In this document: positions 1 through 10,271 of the stretch, one piece after another
Layout: each line of letters opens with the position of its first letter
Numbering within the stretch: the first letter of the stretch is position 1
From: Sinomicrobium oceani
GTDB lineage: Bacteria; Bacteroidota; Bacteroidia; Flavobacteriales; Flavobacteriaceae
DNA: 39,165 nt
NCBI RefSeq assembly: GCF_900119185.1
Contig: NZ_FPJE01000035.1
Coordinates: forward strand, 3,232-42,396
Direction of reading: 5' to 3'
The notes under the pieces: generated by a model
Seen by the model: only the letters and a program-made list of their open reading frames with translations
Databases searched by the model: none
Told to the model about the DNA's origin: nothing
Translations under genes and position numbers: made by a program

Positions 1-651
1 GGGTAACCCATGAACTCAATGCTTTAGTTCGTAGTTAAAGCCTTATAAATGGATGTACAGCATTGAAAATCTGAATTTTAACAAGATATAGGCGGCTGGG
101 TGTTCCGGTGTAGGTTGCTGTAGCCTGTCGAAGTACGGAATGTGCCGAAGCCCGGCTCTACGAAGTGTTCCAAGGCGAATGTCTCCGACTTGGCAGCCTT
201 TTGCACGTTATTGATAGGCAACTTTGTAAAGCCCTGCTTCGGCAAGTGCTCCGTACAGGTCTTTGAGGGGCTCCAATGCTATGTTTGTCAGCATTGATGA
301 TATTTTTGTAACTTGTTTGAACCTTTTCGGTCTTGCAGCAATAAATGAAGTAAGACTTGTGAGTAACCGGGATACACCCCGGAGAGGCGTTTTTCGTTTT
401 TTTCTTTTTATTGAAGGTTTGGACAGCGAAGTTGCAAACTCTTCGCTGAGCGGGTTCTTTGGCATTTTTTAATCATCAAGAGGGGGATATAACTATTAAT
501 AGGCAAAACTGAACACGCTTGTTATAAACAAGAGCTTAAACCATTTTATTTACAAGAAGATTAAATCGATACAGACTATAGCGAAAGTTGTGGCTTTTCA
601 TGGGTAAAGGTGAAGTACAAAAAATAAATAATCAAACAAGAAAGAAATCAT
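1..651. other. AT-rich left edge with no convincing gene
   Basis: I recognise no gene here. On the minus strand there is an open frame at 208-465 (85 codons, very Lys/Arg-rich in its first half). It is followed in another frame, at about 95-235, by a second short open stretch, which could be a decayed or frameshifted remnant. A perfect inverted repeat, CTTGTT-ATA-AACAAG, lies at 518-532. Base composition is more AT-rich than the sugar-enzyme genes to the right. The 652-1179 lipoprotein gene presumably has its promoter in 480-640, but I see no clean TAnnTTTG element. Confidence 0.3.
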
Positions 652-1179
652 ATGAGGAAGTTTGGAACGACCTTTTTGATGGTCTGTAGTATTTTGGCGT
701 CGTTTGGTTGTCAAAGAAATGCTGACTACATCGTTGAGTATTCTACTACTGGTTGCTTTGGAGATTGTCCTGTATTGGATATAAAATTGATTGAAGATGA
801 AGTGTTTTATAACTTCATTGAACACCATAGGAAAGAGGGGGTTTTTTATTCCAAGATATCTAAGGAGCAGAGGAATGTAATTAATGACCTAATAACACGT
901 ATCTTGGAAAAAGATATAAAAGAGGAGTATTTGGGTGATGTTGTGGATGCTCCGGCGACTTATTTTAAGTTGTACCGTGGAGAGGATACACTTCTCAAAA
1001 CAAATTACGATGATTATATCGCTCCAAAAATCCTGGATAGTCTGTATTCGTATTTACTTGGAATAAGTGAAAACAATTTAACATCTTTTGAAGCTGAGAG
1101 TATTCATTTTTCTACCAGAAAGGATATAGGTATAGAAACCTTTTCGCCGCCTCCACCTCCGGAAAAAAACAATGAATAG
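652..1179 (+). CDS. DUF6438-type lipoprotein
   Basis: Secreted lipoprotein of 175 residues and unknown function. The N-terminus is a lipoprotein signal peptide: basic MRKF, a hydrophobic stretch, then lipobox-like SFGC with the acylated Cys at residue 20. The mature part opens with YIVEYSTTGCFGDCPVLDIK. The CFGxCP core (C35, C39) followed by a short beta-rich domain is the hallmark of the DUF6438 family, which is common in Bacteroidota. The C-terminus is a proline run followed by charged residues. Codon use is more AT-rich than in the following glycosidases. The gene stands alone and is closed by a hairpin terminator at 1197-1231. Family recognition is from memory of the motif; no enzymatic role is known or inferred. 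Confidence 0.75.
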   Translation: MRKFGTTFLMVCSILASFGCQRNADYIVEYSTTGCFGDCPVLDIKLIEDEVFYNFIEHHRKEGVFYSKISKEQRNVINDLITRILEKDIKEEYLGDVVDAPATYFKLYRGEDTLLKTNYDDYIAPKILDSLYSYLLGISENNLTSFEAESIHFSTRKDIGIETFSPPPPPEKNNE

Positions 1180-1196
1180 AATAGTGCAAGATATTT

Positions 1197-1231
1197 TAAA
1201 CAAGCCCGCCTGCCAGGACGGGTTTTGTTAT
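1197..1231 (+). terminator. Rho-independent terminator after the DUF6438 lipoprotein
   Basis: A GC-rich hairpin (CAAGCCCGCC, loop around TGCCA, then GGACGGGTTTTG, with one mismatch and one wobble) runs straight into a T-rich tail about 20 bases after the stop codon. Confidence 0.65.
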
Positions 1232-1620
1232 TTATAGGATCCCTGCGCTATAAAATTCCGCAGGCACATAATAATAAAGTCGTATATATCGAAGAAAACG
1301 CCGCAAACCCACCGCCGGACATCATTGTACAACCCGGCAAAACCCGTTTTCCGGCAAAACGCTCCCATACATTCATAAGAAACACATAAATAATTTCTTT
1401 AAAAAATAAATTATTTATAATAAAGAGTTTGCTTTTTTAAAAGTTCTTTAGTTACATTTGTAAATGTAGTGTTTACACTTATTTAGTCCGGTCTGACAAC
1501 CAAAACTTGGATTTCCAGTATATATCCGGCTGATTAAAGTGTATTAGTTTGGTGTGTTTGAAATATCATGCGGCAGCCGACAAACTGCCGTATGGTATTT
1601 AAAAAAAATCAGATCTGTTC
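1232..1620. other. Intergenic region upstream of the GH43-GH51 operon
   Basis: No gene is seen. The stretch becomes very AT-rich at 1380-1440 and then carries the candidate promoter and operator cluster described separately (1428-1479). If that promoter is used, the glycosidase mRNA has an untranslated leader of about 150 bases. I found no recognisable riboswitch in it. Confidence 0.5.
1428..1479 (+). promoter_or_regulatory. Promoter with overlapping palindromic operators for GH43-GH51
   Basis: A TTTG at 1428-1431 and a perfect Bacteroidota -7 element TACATTTG (TAnnTTTG) at 1453-1460 are separated by 21 bases. Overlapping the -7 box is TACATTT-GT-AAATGTA, a perfect inverted repeat at 1453-1468. 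Next to it is AGTGT-TT-ACACT, also perfect, at 1468-1479. Read together they contain TGTAAA-N7-TTTACA at 1459-1477. This arrangement is typical of a repressor site overlapping the start point, and a sugar-responsive regulator such as a LacI- or GntR-type protein is possible. The regulator is not encoded nearby. Confidence 0.55.
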
Positions 1621-2577
1621 ATGAAAACTCAGCTTCGATGGTTCCGGGTTCCCGGATTGATGTTTCTTCTCTGCTCAATCCTTTCGGTACGGGCTCAAAA
1701 CCCCGTGATAACCCATAAATATACCGCAGATCCGGCGGCTATGGTGTATAACGATTCCGTATATCTCTATACCGGTCATGATGAAGCGGCAAAAGATTTC
1801 CATTATTACGACATGAAAGAGTGGCTTGTATTTTCTTCCGCCGATATGGTGAACTGGAAAGAGCATAAAGTCCCGCTTCGTGTGCGTGATTTTTCCTGGG
1901 CGCAGTCCGATGCCTGGGCTTCACAGGTCATAGCACGCAACGGCAAATTTTACTGGTATGCAACCCTTATGCACGGCAGTATAGACGGTAAGGCCATCGG
2001 AGTCGCCGTGGCGGACAATCCGCTTGGGCCCTTTAGAGATGCTCTCGGAAAGGCCCTGATCACTAATGATATGACCAAGGCCACCGCTATCAGCTGGGAC
2101 GATCTTGACCCTACCGTATTTATAGACGATGATGGTCAGGCCTATCTGTATTGGGGCAACACGGTCTGCTATTATGCGCGGTTAAAAGATAACATGATAG
2201 AGCTTGACGGACCTATTCATACCGTTGATCTTCCCGATTTTACCGAAGCACCCTGGATACACAAACAAGGCGATTGGTATTATCTGTCTTATGCCAGTCA
2301 GTTTCCGGAAAAGATATCCTATGCCATGAGCAGATCCGTAACCGGCCCCTGGGAGTACCGGGGTATCCTGAACGAAATTGCGGGTAACAGTAATACGAAC
2401 CATCAGTCCATAATCCATTATAAGGGGAAAGACTATTTTATATACCACAACGGGGGCATCCCTACCGATGGAGGCAGTTACCGGAGGTCGGTCTGTATAG
2501 ACTATCTGTATTACAATGAGGATGGTACTATAAAGCGGATCGTGATGACTTCCGAAGGTGTTGACCCTGCCGATTAG
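1621..2577 (+). CDS. Glycoside hydrolase family 43 enzyme (arabinofuranosidase/xylosidase type)
   Basis: A 318-residue exported enzyme made only of a five-bladed propeller domain. The signal peptide is residues 1-25 (MFLLCSILSVRAQ). The three GH43 catalytic acids are visible in their usual contexts: D37 in TADPAAMV (general base), D163 in DDLDPTVFIDDDG (pKa modulator) and E209 in FTEAPW (general acid). The family hydrolyses arabinofuranosides and xylosides from arabinan or arabinoxylan. Exact substrate cannot be read from sequence, but the GH51 gene 56 bp downstream makes an alpha-L-arabinofuranosyl substrate likely. There is no accessory C-terminal domain. It is probably the first gene of a two-gene operon transcribed from the promoter near 1450. 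Confidence 0.9.
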   Translation: MKTQLRWFRVPGLMFLLCSILSVRAQNPVITHKYTADPAAMVYNDSVYLYTGHDEAAKDFHYYDMKEWLVFSSADMVNWKEHKVPLRVRDFSWAQSDAWASQVIARNGKFYWYATLMHGSIDGKAIGVAVADNPLGPFRDALGKALITNDMTKATAISWDDLDPTVFIDDDGQAYLYWGNTVCYYARLKDNMIELDGPIHTVDLPDFTEAPWIHKQGDWYYLSYASQFPEKISYAMSRSVTGPWEYRGILNEIAGNSNTNHQSIIHYKGKDYFIYHNGGIPTDGGSYRRSVCIDYLYYNEDGTIKRIVMTSEGVDPAD

Positions 2578-2633
2578 GTCTTGCCGGTGTTTCGGTGTCG
2601 TGAATCAGAGCTACTATAAATTTTTACATACCT

Positions 2634-4610
2634 ATGATAAGATCCATACTTCTAAGTACGGTGGCCTTAAGCTGCTTTTTGTCGGCCAGACCACAGTCCG
2701 GTCCTATAATTGTGTCGTCCCGTGAGGTTATCGCCGAAATGCAGCCTACCATGTACGGGATATTTTTTGAAGATATCAATTTTGCTGCCGATGGCGGTCT
2801 GTATGCGGAACTGGTCAAGAACCGGTCGTTCGAGTTTACGCTACCGATGATGGGATGGTCTCAGCCCAACAGTAATACGCATTCCCTGAACGAAAATTCC
2901 GGAATGGCCACGGCGATGCGCTCCGGCAAAGAACACCATGCGCACTATTGCCGGGTTGAAGTGAAAAATGATAGCGGTTACAGCCTGATCAACGAAGGAT
3001 TCCGGGGTATGGGAGTCAAAGCAGGGGAGGCATACAACCTTTCTTTCATGGCTGCCCCTGAGGGAGAAGGGATCCGGGAGATCCGCTTCGAATTGATCGG
3101 TAAGGACGATAAGGTCCTGGCCGGGGCAACGGTAGCTGTAGGTGGCGGGGACTGGGCCAAATACAAGGCAACGCTCGTTCCGGAGCGCAGCGAGGCCAAA
3201 GCCAGGCTGAAAATAACATTTAAGGGGCAAGGGATTGTGAATATGGATATGATATCGCTCTTTCCTCAGAATACCTGGAAAAACCGCCCGAACGGATTGC
3301 GGAACGACCTGGTAACGCTACTCGATGAGATGGCTCCGGGGTTTTTACGTTTCCCCGGCGGATGTATCGTGGAAGGAAGGACCCTCGACCGCAGGTATCA
3401 ATGGAAGAAGACCATAGGTCCCTTGGAAGACCGGGACGTCCTGATCAATCGCTGGAATACGGAATTCGATCACCGGCCGGCTCCCGATTATTACCAGTCC
3501 TTCGGATTGGGATTTTTTGAGTATTTCCAGCTTGCGGAAGATCTCGGGGCCGAGCCTTTGCCCATATTGAGCTGCGGAATGGCATGCCAGTTCAATACCG
3601 GGGAGCTTGTACCTATGGACGAACTCGATCCTTATATCCAGGATGCGCTGGATCTTATAGAATTTGCCAATGGCCCCGTGGATTCCCCTTGGGGAAAGAT
3701 CAGAAAAGATATGGGACATCCCAAAACTTTCGATATGAAGTATATCGGCATCGGTAACGAGCAATGGGGCCCGGAATATATAGCGCGCTATAACGTATTT
3801 GAAAAAGCTATTAAAGCGAAATATCCGGATATGATCATTGTTTCCGGAAGTGGTCCTTTTGCAGAAGGGGAGCATTTCGAATACGGAATGAGAGAACTTC
3901 GTAAACTCAACGCCGGGATTATCGACGAGCATTATTACAAATCTCCGCAGTGGTTCCGTGAAAATGCAGACCGTTACGATCATTACGATCCGGAGGGCCC
4001 CAAGGTGTTTGCCGGCGAGTATGCGGCACAAAGTGTGGCCATTGCCAGTCCTGAAAACCGCAACAACTGGGAATGCGCACTTTCGGAAGCTGCTTTTATC
4101 ACAGGGCTGGAACGTAATGCTGCCGTAGTACATCTCACGTCCTATGCCCCGCTGATGGCCCATACCGAGGGCTGGCAATGGACACCCGACCTGATCTGGT
4201 TTGATAACCTGCGGTCGTATGGTACGCCCAACTACTATGTACAAAAGTTGTTTGCCACCAATAAAGGGACCCATGTGGTGCCCGCACTCCGTGCCGGAAA
4301 AGCGCTTACCGGACAGGATGACCTGTATGCTACGGCTTCCTTAGACCGGAGTACCAATGAGATTATTGTGAAGATTGTAAACACTTCTGCGGCAGTGAAA
4401 GCACAGGAGGTCGTATTCGAAGGTGTTTCCCGTTTACAATCAAGGGCAACGATCACCGTATTGCAAAACGATGACCTGAAGGCCGAAAACGCTCTCGACC
4501 GGGCTACGAATATCAGTCCTGAAGACAAGGAGATCCGGACTCATAAGAATACGGTAAAACTTTCTTTACTTCCGTATTCCGTAAATGTGGTCCGGGTGAA
4601 AAGATCCTGA
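2634..4610 (+). CDS. GH51 alpha-L-arabinofuranosidase
   Basis: A 658-residue exported enzyme that removes terminal alpha-L-arabinofuranose from arabinan, arabinoxylan or oligosaccharides. The signal peptide is about residues 1-20. The GH51 N-terminal strand (MYGIFFEDINFAADGGLYAE) is followed by an inserted beta-sandwich of roughly residues 95-215 resembling CBM4/9, as is usual in Bacteroidota members. The (beta/alpha)8 barrel then begins with FLRFPGGCIVEG. The acid/base is E376 in GIGNEQWG and the nucleophile is E462 in VFAGEYAAQ. A C-terminal beta domain ends the protein. It follows GH43 by 56 bp in the same direction. The pair looks like a small arabinose-releasing operon, but there are no SusC/SusD transport genes in the window. 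Confidence 0.92.
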   Translation: MIRSILLSTVALSCFLSARPQSGPIIVSSREVIAEMQPTMYGIFFEDINFAADGGLYAELVKNRSFEFTLPMMGWSQPNSNTHSLNENSGMATAMRSGKEHHAHYCRVEVKNDSGYSLINEGFRGMGVKAGEAYNLSFMAAPEGEGIREIRFELIGKDDKVLAGATVAVGGGDWAKYKATLVPERSEAKARLKITFKGQGIVNMDMISLFPQNTWKNRPNGLRNDLVTLLDEMAPGFLRFPGGCIVEGRTLDRRYQWKKTIGPLEDRDVLINRWNTEFDHRPAPDYYQSFGLGFFEYFQLAEDLGAEPLPILSCGMACQFNTGELVPMDELDPYIQDALDLIEFANGPVDSPWGKIRKDMGHPKTFDMKYIGIGNEQWGPEYIARYNVFEKAIKAKYPDMIIVSGSGPFAEGEHFEYGMRELRKLNAGIIDEHYYKSPQWFRENADRYDHYDPEGPKVFAGEYAAQSVAIASPENRNNWECALSEAAFITGLERNAAVVHLTSYAPLMAHTEGWQWTPDLIWFDNLRSYGTPNYYVQKLFATNKGTHVVPALRAGKALTGQDDLYATASLDRSTNEIIVKIVNTSAAVKAQEVVFEGVSRLQSRATITVLQNDDLKAENALDRATNISPEDKEIRTHKNTVKLSLLPYSVNVVRVKRS

Positions 4611-4654
4611 AGCATCCTGAGGTGATAAGGAAAGCTGCGTAATACGCAAAAGCA

Positions 4655-4685
4655 AAAGTCCGCCTGTTTTTTTCAGGCGGACTTT
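4655..4685. terminator. Bidirectional hairpin between GH51 and GH97 genes
   Basis: A perfect 12-bp stem, AAAGTCCGCCTG (4655-4666) with CAGGCGGACTTT (4674-4685), encloses a seven-T loop. It sits between two convergent genes. Only short T-tracts follow on either side, so the hairpin itself is clearer than its strength as a terminator. Confidence 0.7.
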
Positions 4686-4742
4686 CTTGGTAAGGGTGCT
4701 TTCGGGATATGCTGTTCACAGGAGACAGGATGCCCGTCATCC

Positions 4743-6704
4743 CTAAAATTTCATAACAAACCCTCCGTAGGGTTGCATTACCACATGATTCTTTTCCGAG
4801 GGGAAGAGATCGCTTTTGGCGAAGCCTTCGGCTTCCGGATCGTCCGTAATCATGTATCCTACTTCACTTTTTATAAAAGAGAGGTCGATAGTAATGTCTT
4901 TTGCCGTATGCTCTCCGTTGATCCCGCAGACATACCAGTGATCTCCTTTTTGCCTCGCAAAAACCGCATATTTTCCGGGATAGCCATCAATAAACCTGGA
5001 GGTTTCCCAATCGGTGGGAAGTGCTTTGAGGTATTCCCGGACATAATCCGGTACTTCGGACATGCCCTGTGCCGTTTCTGCGATATGCTGAATACCGGAA
5101 AGAAAGAGGACGGGTAGGGCCAGTTCGAAAGCGCCGGTCGTCCTGCGATTGATATTCGGAATTCCGGTCAGGGACATGGGGGTAAAGTCCATCGGGTCAA
5201 AAACATTACGCGTAAAAGGGAGAATGGCACAATGCTCCGGGGCCAGGTCGGCAGTTTCCTGGGAAAAGGTGATAAATTCAAAGCCCTTTACCGATTCCAT
5301 GGTAACCAGGTGCGGATAAGTACGCTGCCATCCTCTGGGGAGTGTGGTGCCGTGACAGTTAACGAGCAGTTGGTACCGGGCGGCATCTGTGAATATATCG
5401 TGATAATATGCTATCATGGATTGTCCGTCACCCCCGAAAAAATCGACCTTGATACCCGCAATCCCCATGTCCTGCAGTTTGCCGAATTCTTCCCGGCGTT
5501 TTTCTGCGGTCAGGAGTTTGTTCCTCGGGTGATAGGGAGTGGTGTTCCAGCTTCCGGCAGAATTATACCATAAAATGAGTTTGACATTCTTAGTCCGCGC
5601 ATAATCGGCCAGTTCGGCGATCTTGTCATATCCTATGGTCGTATCCCAGTTGACATCGACGAGACAGTAAGGCCACTGCATATCCGAGGCATAGTCTATA
5701 AATTCTTTCTGGATATCATAGGTGATGGATTCGTCTTTGAGTAGTGCCCAGCTCCAGGAGGCAGTTCCGGGTCTGATATATGACGTGTCCGTATCCTCCG
5801 GTGCAGGACGGGCGAGATCGGTACCGAGCGTAGAAGCAGTGATCGTACCGAGGTCCCCCACAACAACCAGTCTCCAGGGAGAATACCACGGCAGTTCCGA
5901 TGCCGGAAGTAAGCCTCCCCCGGGATAAACTTCTTCTTCCTGGGGAAAAGTTACGCCGAAAGCCGCATCATGTTCGTCATAACGCAATCTGGTAGCACAA
6001 AAATTCCGTTCCGGGGCCGTCTCCGAAACCAGTGCCCAGGTATCGCCATTACGGAAAAGCGCAGGGTAAACCCAGCCTTCGCCTATGGGTGACGGCGTAT
6101 CCGGACTGACTTCCGCGAGATAGTTTTCTTCATACGACGGATTGGTCTGTTCCCAGCCTGTCTTGGCTTTGGCCATAGGCTGTAACCACGCCCGGCTTTG
6201 ACCGGGGAACTTATAGGTTGTTTTTTCTTCTTTTATCGTCTTTAACCCGCCGTTCCCCGTTTTGTTTTCCGGAAAATAATAGCGGAACGCAAAACCGTCA
6301 TCCGATAACTGGAACTCGATATCCATCAGTGCCCCTTTCTTGTTTTTCAGATGGGCGACATAACGATTGGCTTTATAAGCAATGTCTTTCTGTTTGCCGT
6401 ACAACAACTGGTAATGATCTTCCGTAATGCCCTCATCCGTGACAGACAACAGGCTGAGGTCGTTGTAGAAGTTTCCGTCCTCCCGGATCATACCCAGGCG
6501 GGAAGTGTCCAGGACGATCGAATCCCGGTAGGTAACCAGGTAAAAGGGCGTATGGTCTGCAGATAATCCGAATGTTACCTTGAGGTTTTTATCGGGACCG
6601 GTCCATACGGAAGAACGTTCTTCCGTATCCGTACAGGCAAATACGGAAAGCATCAGCAGCGATATAAAAGCTCTGAGAAATGCTGTTTTGATTGGGTATA
6701 ACAT
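4743..6704 (-). CDS. GH97 glycoside hydrolase, retaining alpha-galactosidase type
   Basis: A 653-residue lipoprotein-like exported enzyme (hydrophobic N-terminus ending VFAC, Cys24). GH97 enzymes have an N-terminal beta-sandwich (about residues 30-300), a TIM barrel (about 310-560) and a C-terminal beta domain; all three lengths fit. The family contains inverting alpha-glucosidases (SusB) and retaining alpha-galactosidases. Here GIKVDFFGGDG puts an Asp (D421) at the nucleophile position and E470 in TMESVKGFEF at the acid/base position. These match D415/E470 of the characterised retaining alpha-galactosidase from Bacteroides thetaiotaomicron, as I recall it, so I favour that activity. The gene converges on the GH43/GH51 operon and may be separately controlled. 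Confidence 0.88.
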   Translation of the reverse strand: MLYPIKTAFLRAFISLLMLSVFACTDTEERSSVWTGPDKNLKVTFGLSADHTPFYLVTYRDSIVLDTSRLGMIREDGNFYNDLSLLSVTDEGITEDHYQLLYGKQKDIAYKANRYVAHLKNKKGALMDIEFQLSDDGFAFRYYFPENKTGNGGLKTIKEEKTTYKFPGQSRAWLQPMAKAKTGWEQTNPSYEENYLAEVSPDTPSPIGEGWVYPALFRNGDTWALVSETAPERNFCATRLRYDEHDAAFGVTFPQEEEVYPGGGLLPASELPWYSPWRLVVVGDLGTITASTLGTDLARPAPEDTDTSYIRPGTASWSWALLKDESITYDIQKEFIDYASDMQWPYCLVDVNWDTTIGYDKIAELADYARTKNVKLILWYNSAGSWNTTPYHPRNKLLTAEKRREEFGKLQDMGIAGIKVDFFGGDGQSMIAYYHDIFTDAARYQLLVNCHGTTLPRGWQRTYPHLVTMESVKGFEFITFSQETADLAPEHCAILPFTRNVFDPMDFTPMSLTGIPNINRRTTGAFELALPVLFLSGIQHIAETAQGMSEVPDYVREYLKALPTDWETSRFIDGYPGKYAVFARQKGDHWYVCGINGEHTAKDITIDLSFIKSEVGYMITDDPEAEGFAKSDLFPSEKNHVVMQPYGGFVMKF

Positions 6705-6869
6705 GAGTGTTGAATTTTATTTGTACAATATACATTTATTTATCAGAAAGCACAAGTAGATTCCGAAAAGGGAAAGGGTAACCCAACGGGGATACAGAGA
6801 CTTTATCTTAAGGGAAAGTTATTAAGATGATTACCTATTACCTCAATACCCCAAAAATCCAATAACCCA

Positions 6870-7586
6870 TCAGTTATAGTATTTACTGTCCCAGACCATC
6901 CCGTTAAAATTTTTACCCAGGGCAAAAGCATAGAATAGGGTAATACCGCATATCGATTTGAGCACAAAGAAATACAGCATCCAGAAATGCGAAGCATCCG
7001 GATGCGGGGTGAATAATTTCAACGGGATGACGGCCGTAACCGCCAGGCTGATCACTGCGATGAGCAGAAACAGGTTGAGCAGGCTTTTAAAAGGCAGCAT
7101 GAGCCATTTCCGTAAAGGGTGCAGATCGTTTCCCCATTGATGTACCAGGTAATAAAAATCGTTTCCTACCGGGATAAAAAGTAAGGGGTCGTCTGCGTTT
7201 TCCAGTCGGAACAATCCTGCCGGGGCTATCATTTTGAATTCGTGGAACTCGGTGTTATGCTGTTTTTCCAGCTGTTTTATTTTAATCAGGGCTTCCCCCG
7301 GAAATTCCCCTTTAAAATACCTGGTGTCCAGAAACCGCAGCCGGTAGTCGGTACATATTTTCTTGATATGGGAAATGTGATAGATGCGGTCAGGGTCCAG
7401 CCCGGAGAGCTCGGTGCTTTCCTTCCTGCCCGGACTTCCCCCGCGCAGGGTGTGTACAATACGCTCTTCTTTTTGGGTATCCTCTTCAAGGATACGGGAT
7501 ACCTGTTGCAGCATATCGGGAACCCGGACCGATTTGTCCCGGTTTCTTTTCAGTTTGTCTTCGATATTTACCCTGGCTAAAAGCAT
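6870..7586 (-). CDS. Conserved hypothetical protein with two C-terminal membrane segments
   Basis: I do not recognise a characterised family. The 238-residue protein has a soluble, charged N-terminal part of about 160 residues. Two strong hydrophobic segments follow, at roughly residues 168-188 (LLNLFLLIAVISLAVTAVI) and 200-222, and then a short polar tail. This suggests an inner-membrane protein with a cytoplasmic N-domain. No signal peptide, catalytic motif or metal site stands out. The gene lies between the katG terminator and the GH97 gene and is apparently transcribed alone. The start at MLLARVNIEDK is the only good one. Confidence 0.6.
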   Translation of the reverse strand: MLLARVNIEDKLKRNRDKSVRVPDMLQQVSRILEEDTQKEERIVHTLRGGSPGRKESTELSGLDPDRIYHISHIKKICTDYRLRFLDTRYFKGEFPGEALIKIKQLEKQHNTEFHEFKMIAPAGLFRLENADDPLLFIPVGNDFYYLVHQWGNDLHPLRKWLMLPFKSLLNLFLLIAVISLAVTAVIPLKLFTPHPDASHFWMLYFFVLKSICGITLFYAFALGKNFNGMVWDSKYYN

Positions 7587-7664
7587 ATTTAGGGGTTTAG
7601 GAGGTTTTCAAAGGTAAAAAAAATGATAAAGAACGTCAAATGAAATGTTTAGGGATTACGCAAT

Positions 7665-7696
7665 AAAAAAGGTGGCCCCGCGAGACCACCTTTTTT
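7665..7696 (-). terminator. Terminator of katG
   Basis: On the minus strand, AAAAAAGGTGG / CCACCTTTTTT forms an 11-bp stem with a short GC-rich loop. It ends in a T-run about 25 bases beyond the katG stop codon. Confidence 0.8.
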
Positions 7697-7720
7697 AGCT
7701 ATATTGCTTTTGTTTTAGTA

Positions 7721-10271
<2,551 letters not shown>

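Noticed and set aside
3345-4274. 309-codon open frame on the minus strand
   Set aside because: It lies entirely opposite the GH51 gene, whose catalytic motifs are intact; the translation has no recognisable motif.
6776-6785. GGGTAACCCA occurring here and at 1-10
   Set aside because: A ten-base palindrome shared by two distant places with no other similarity is expected by chance.
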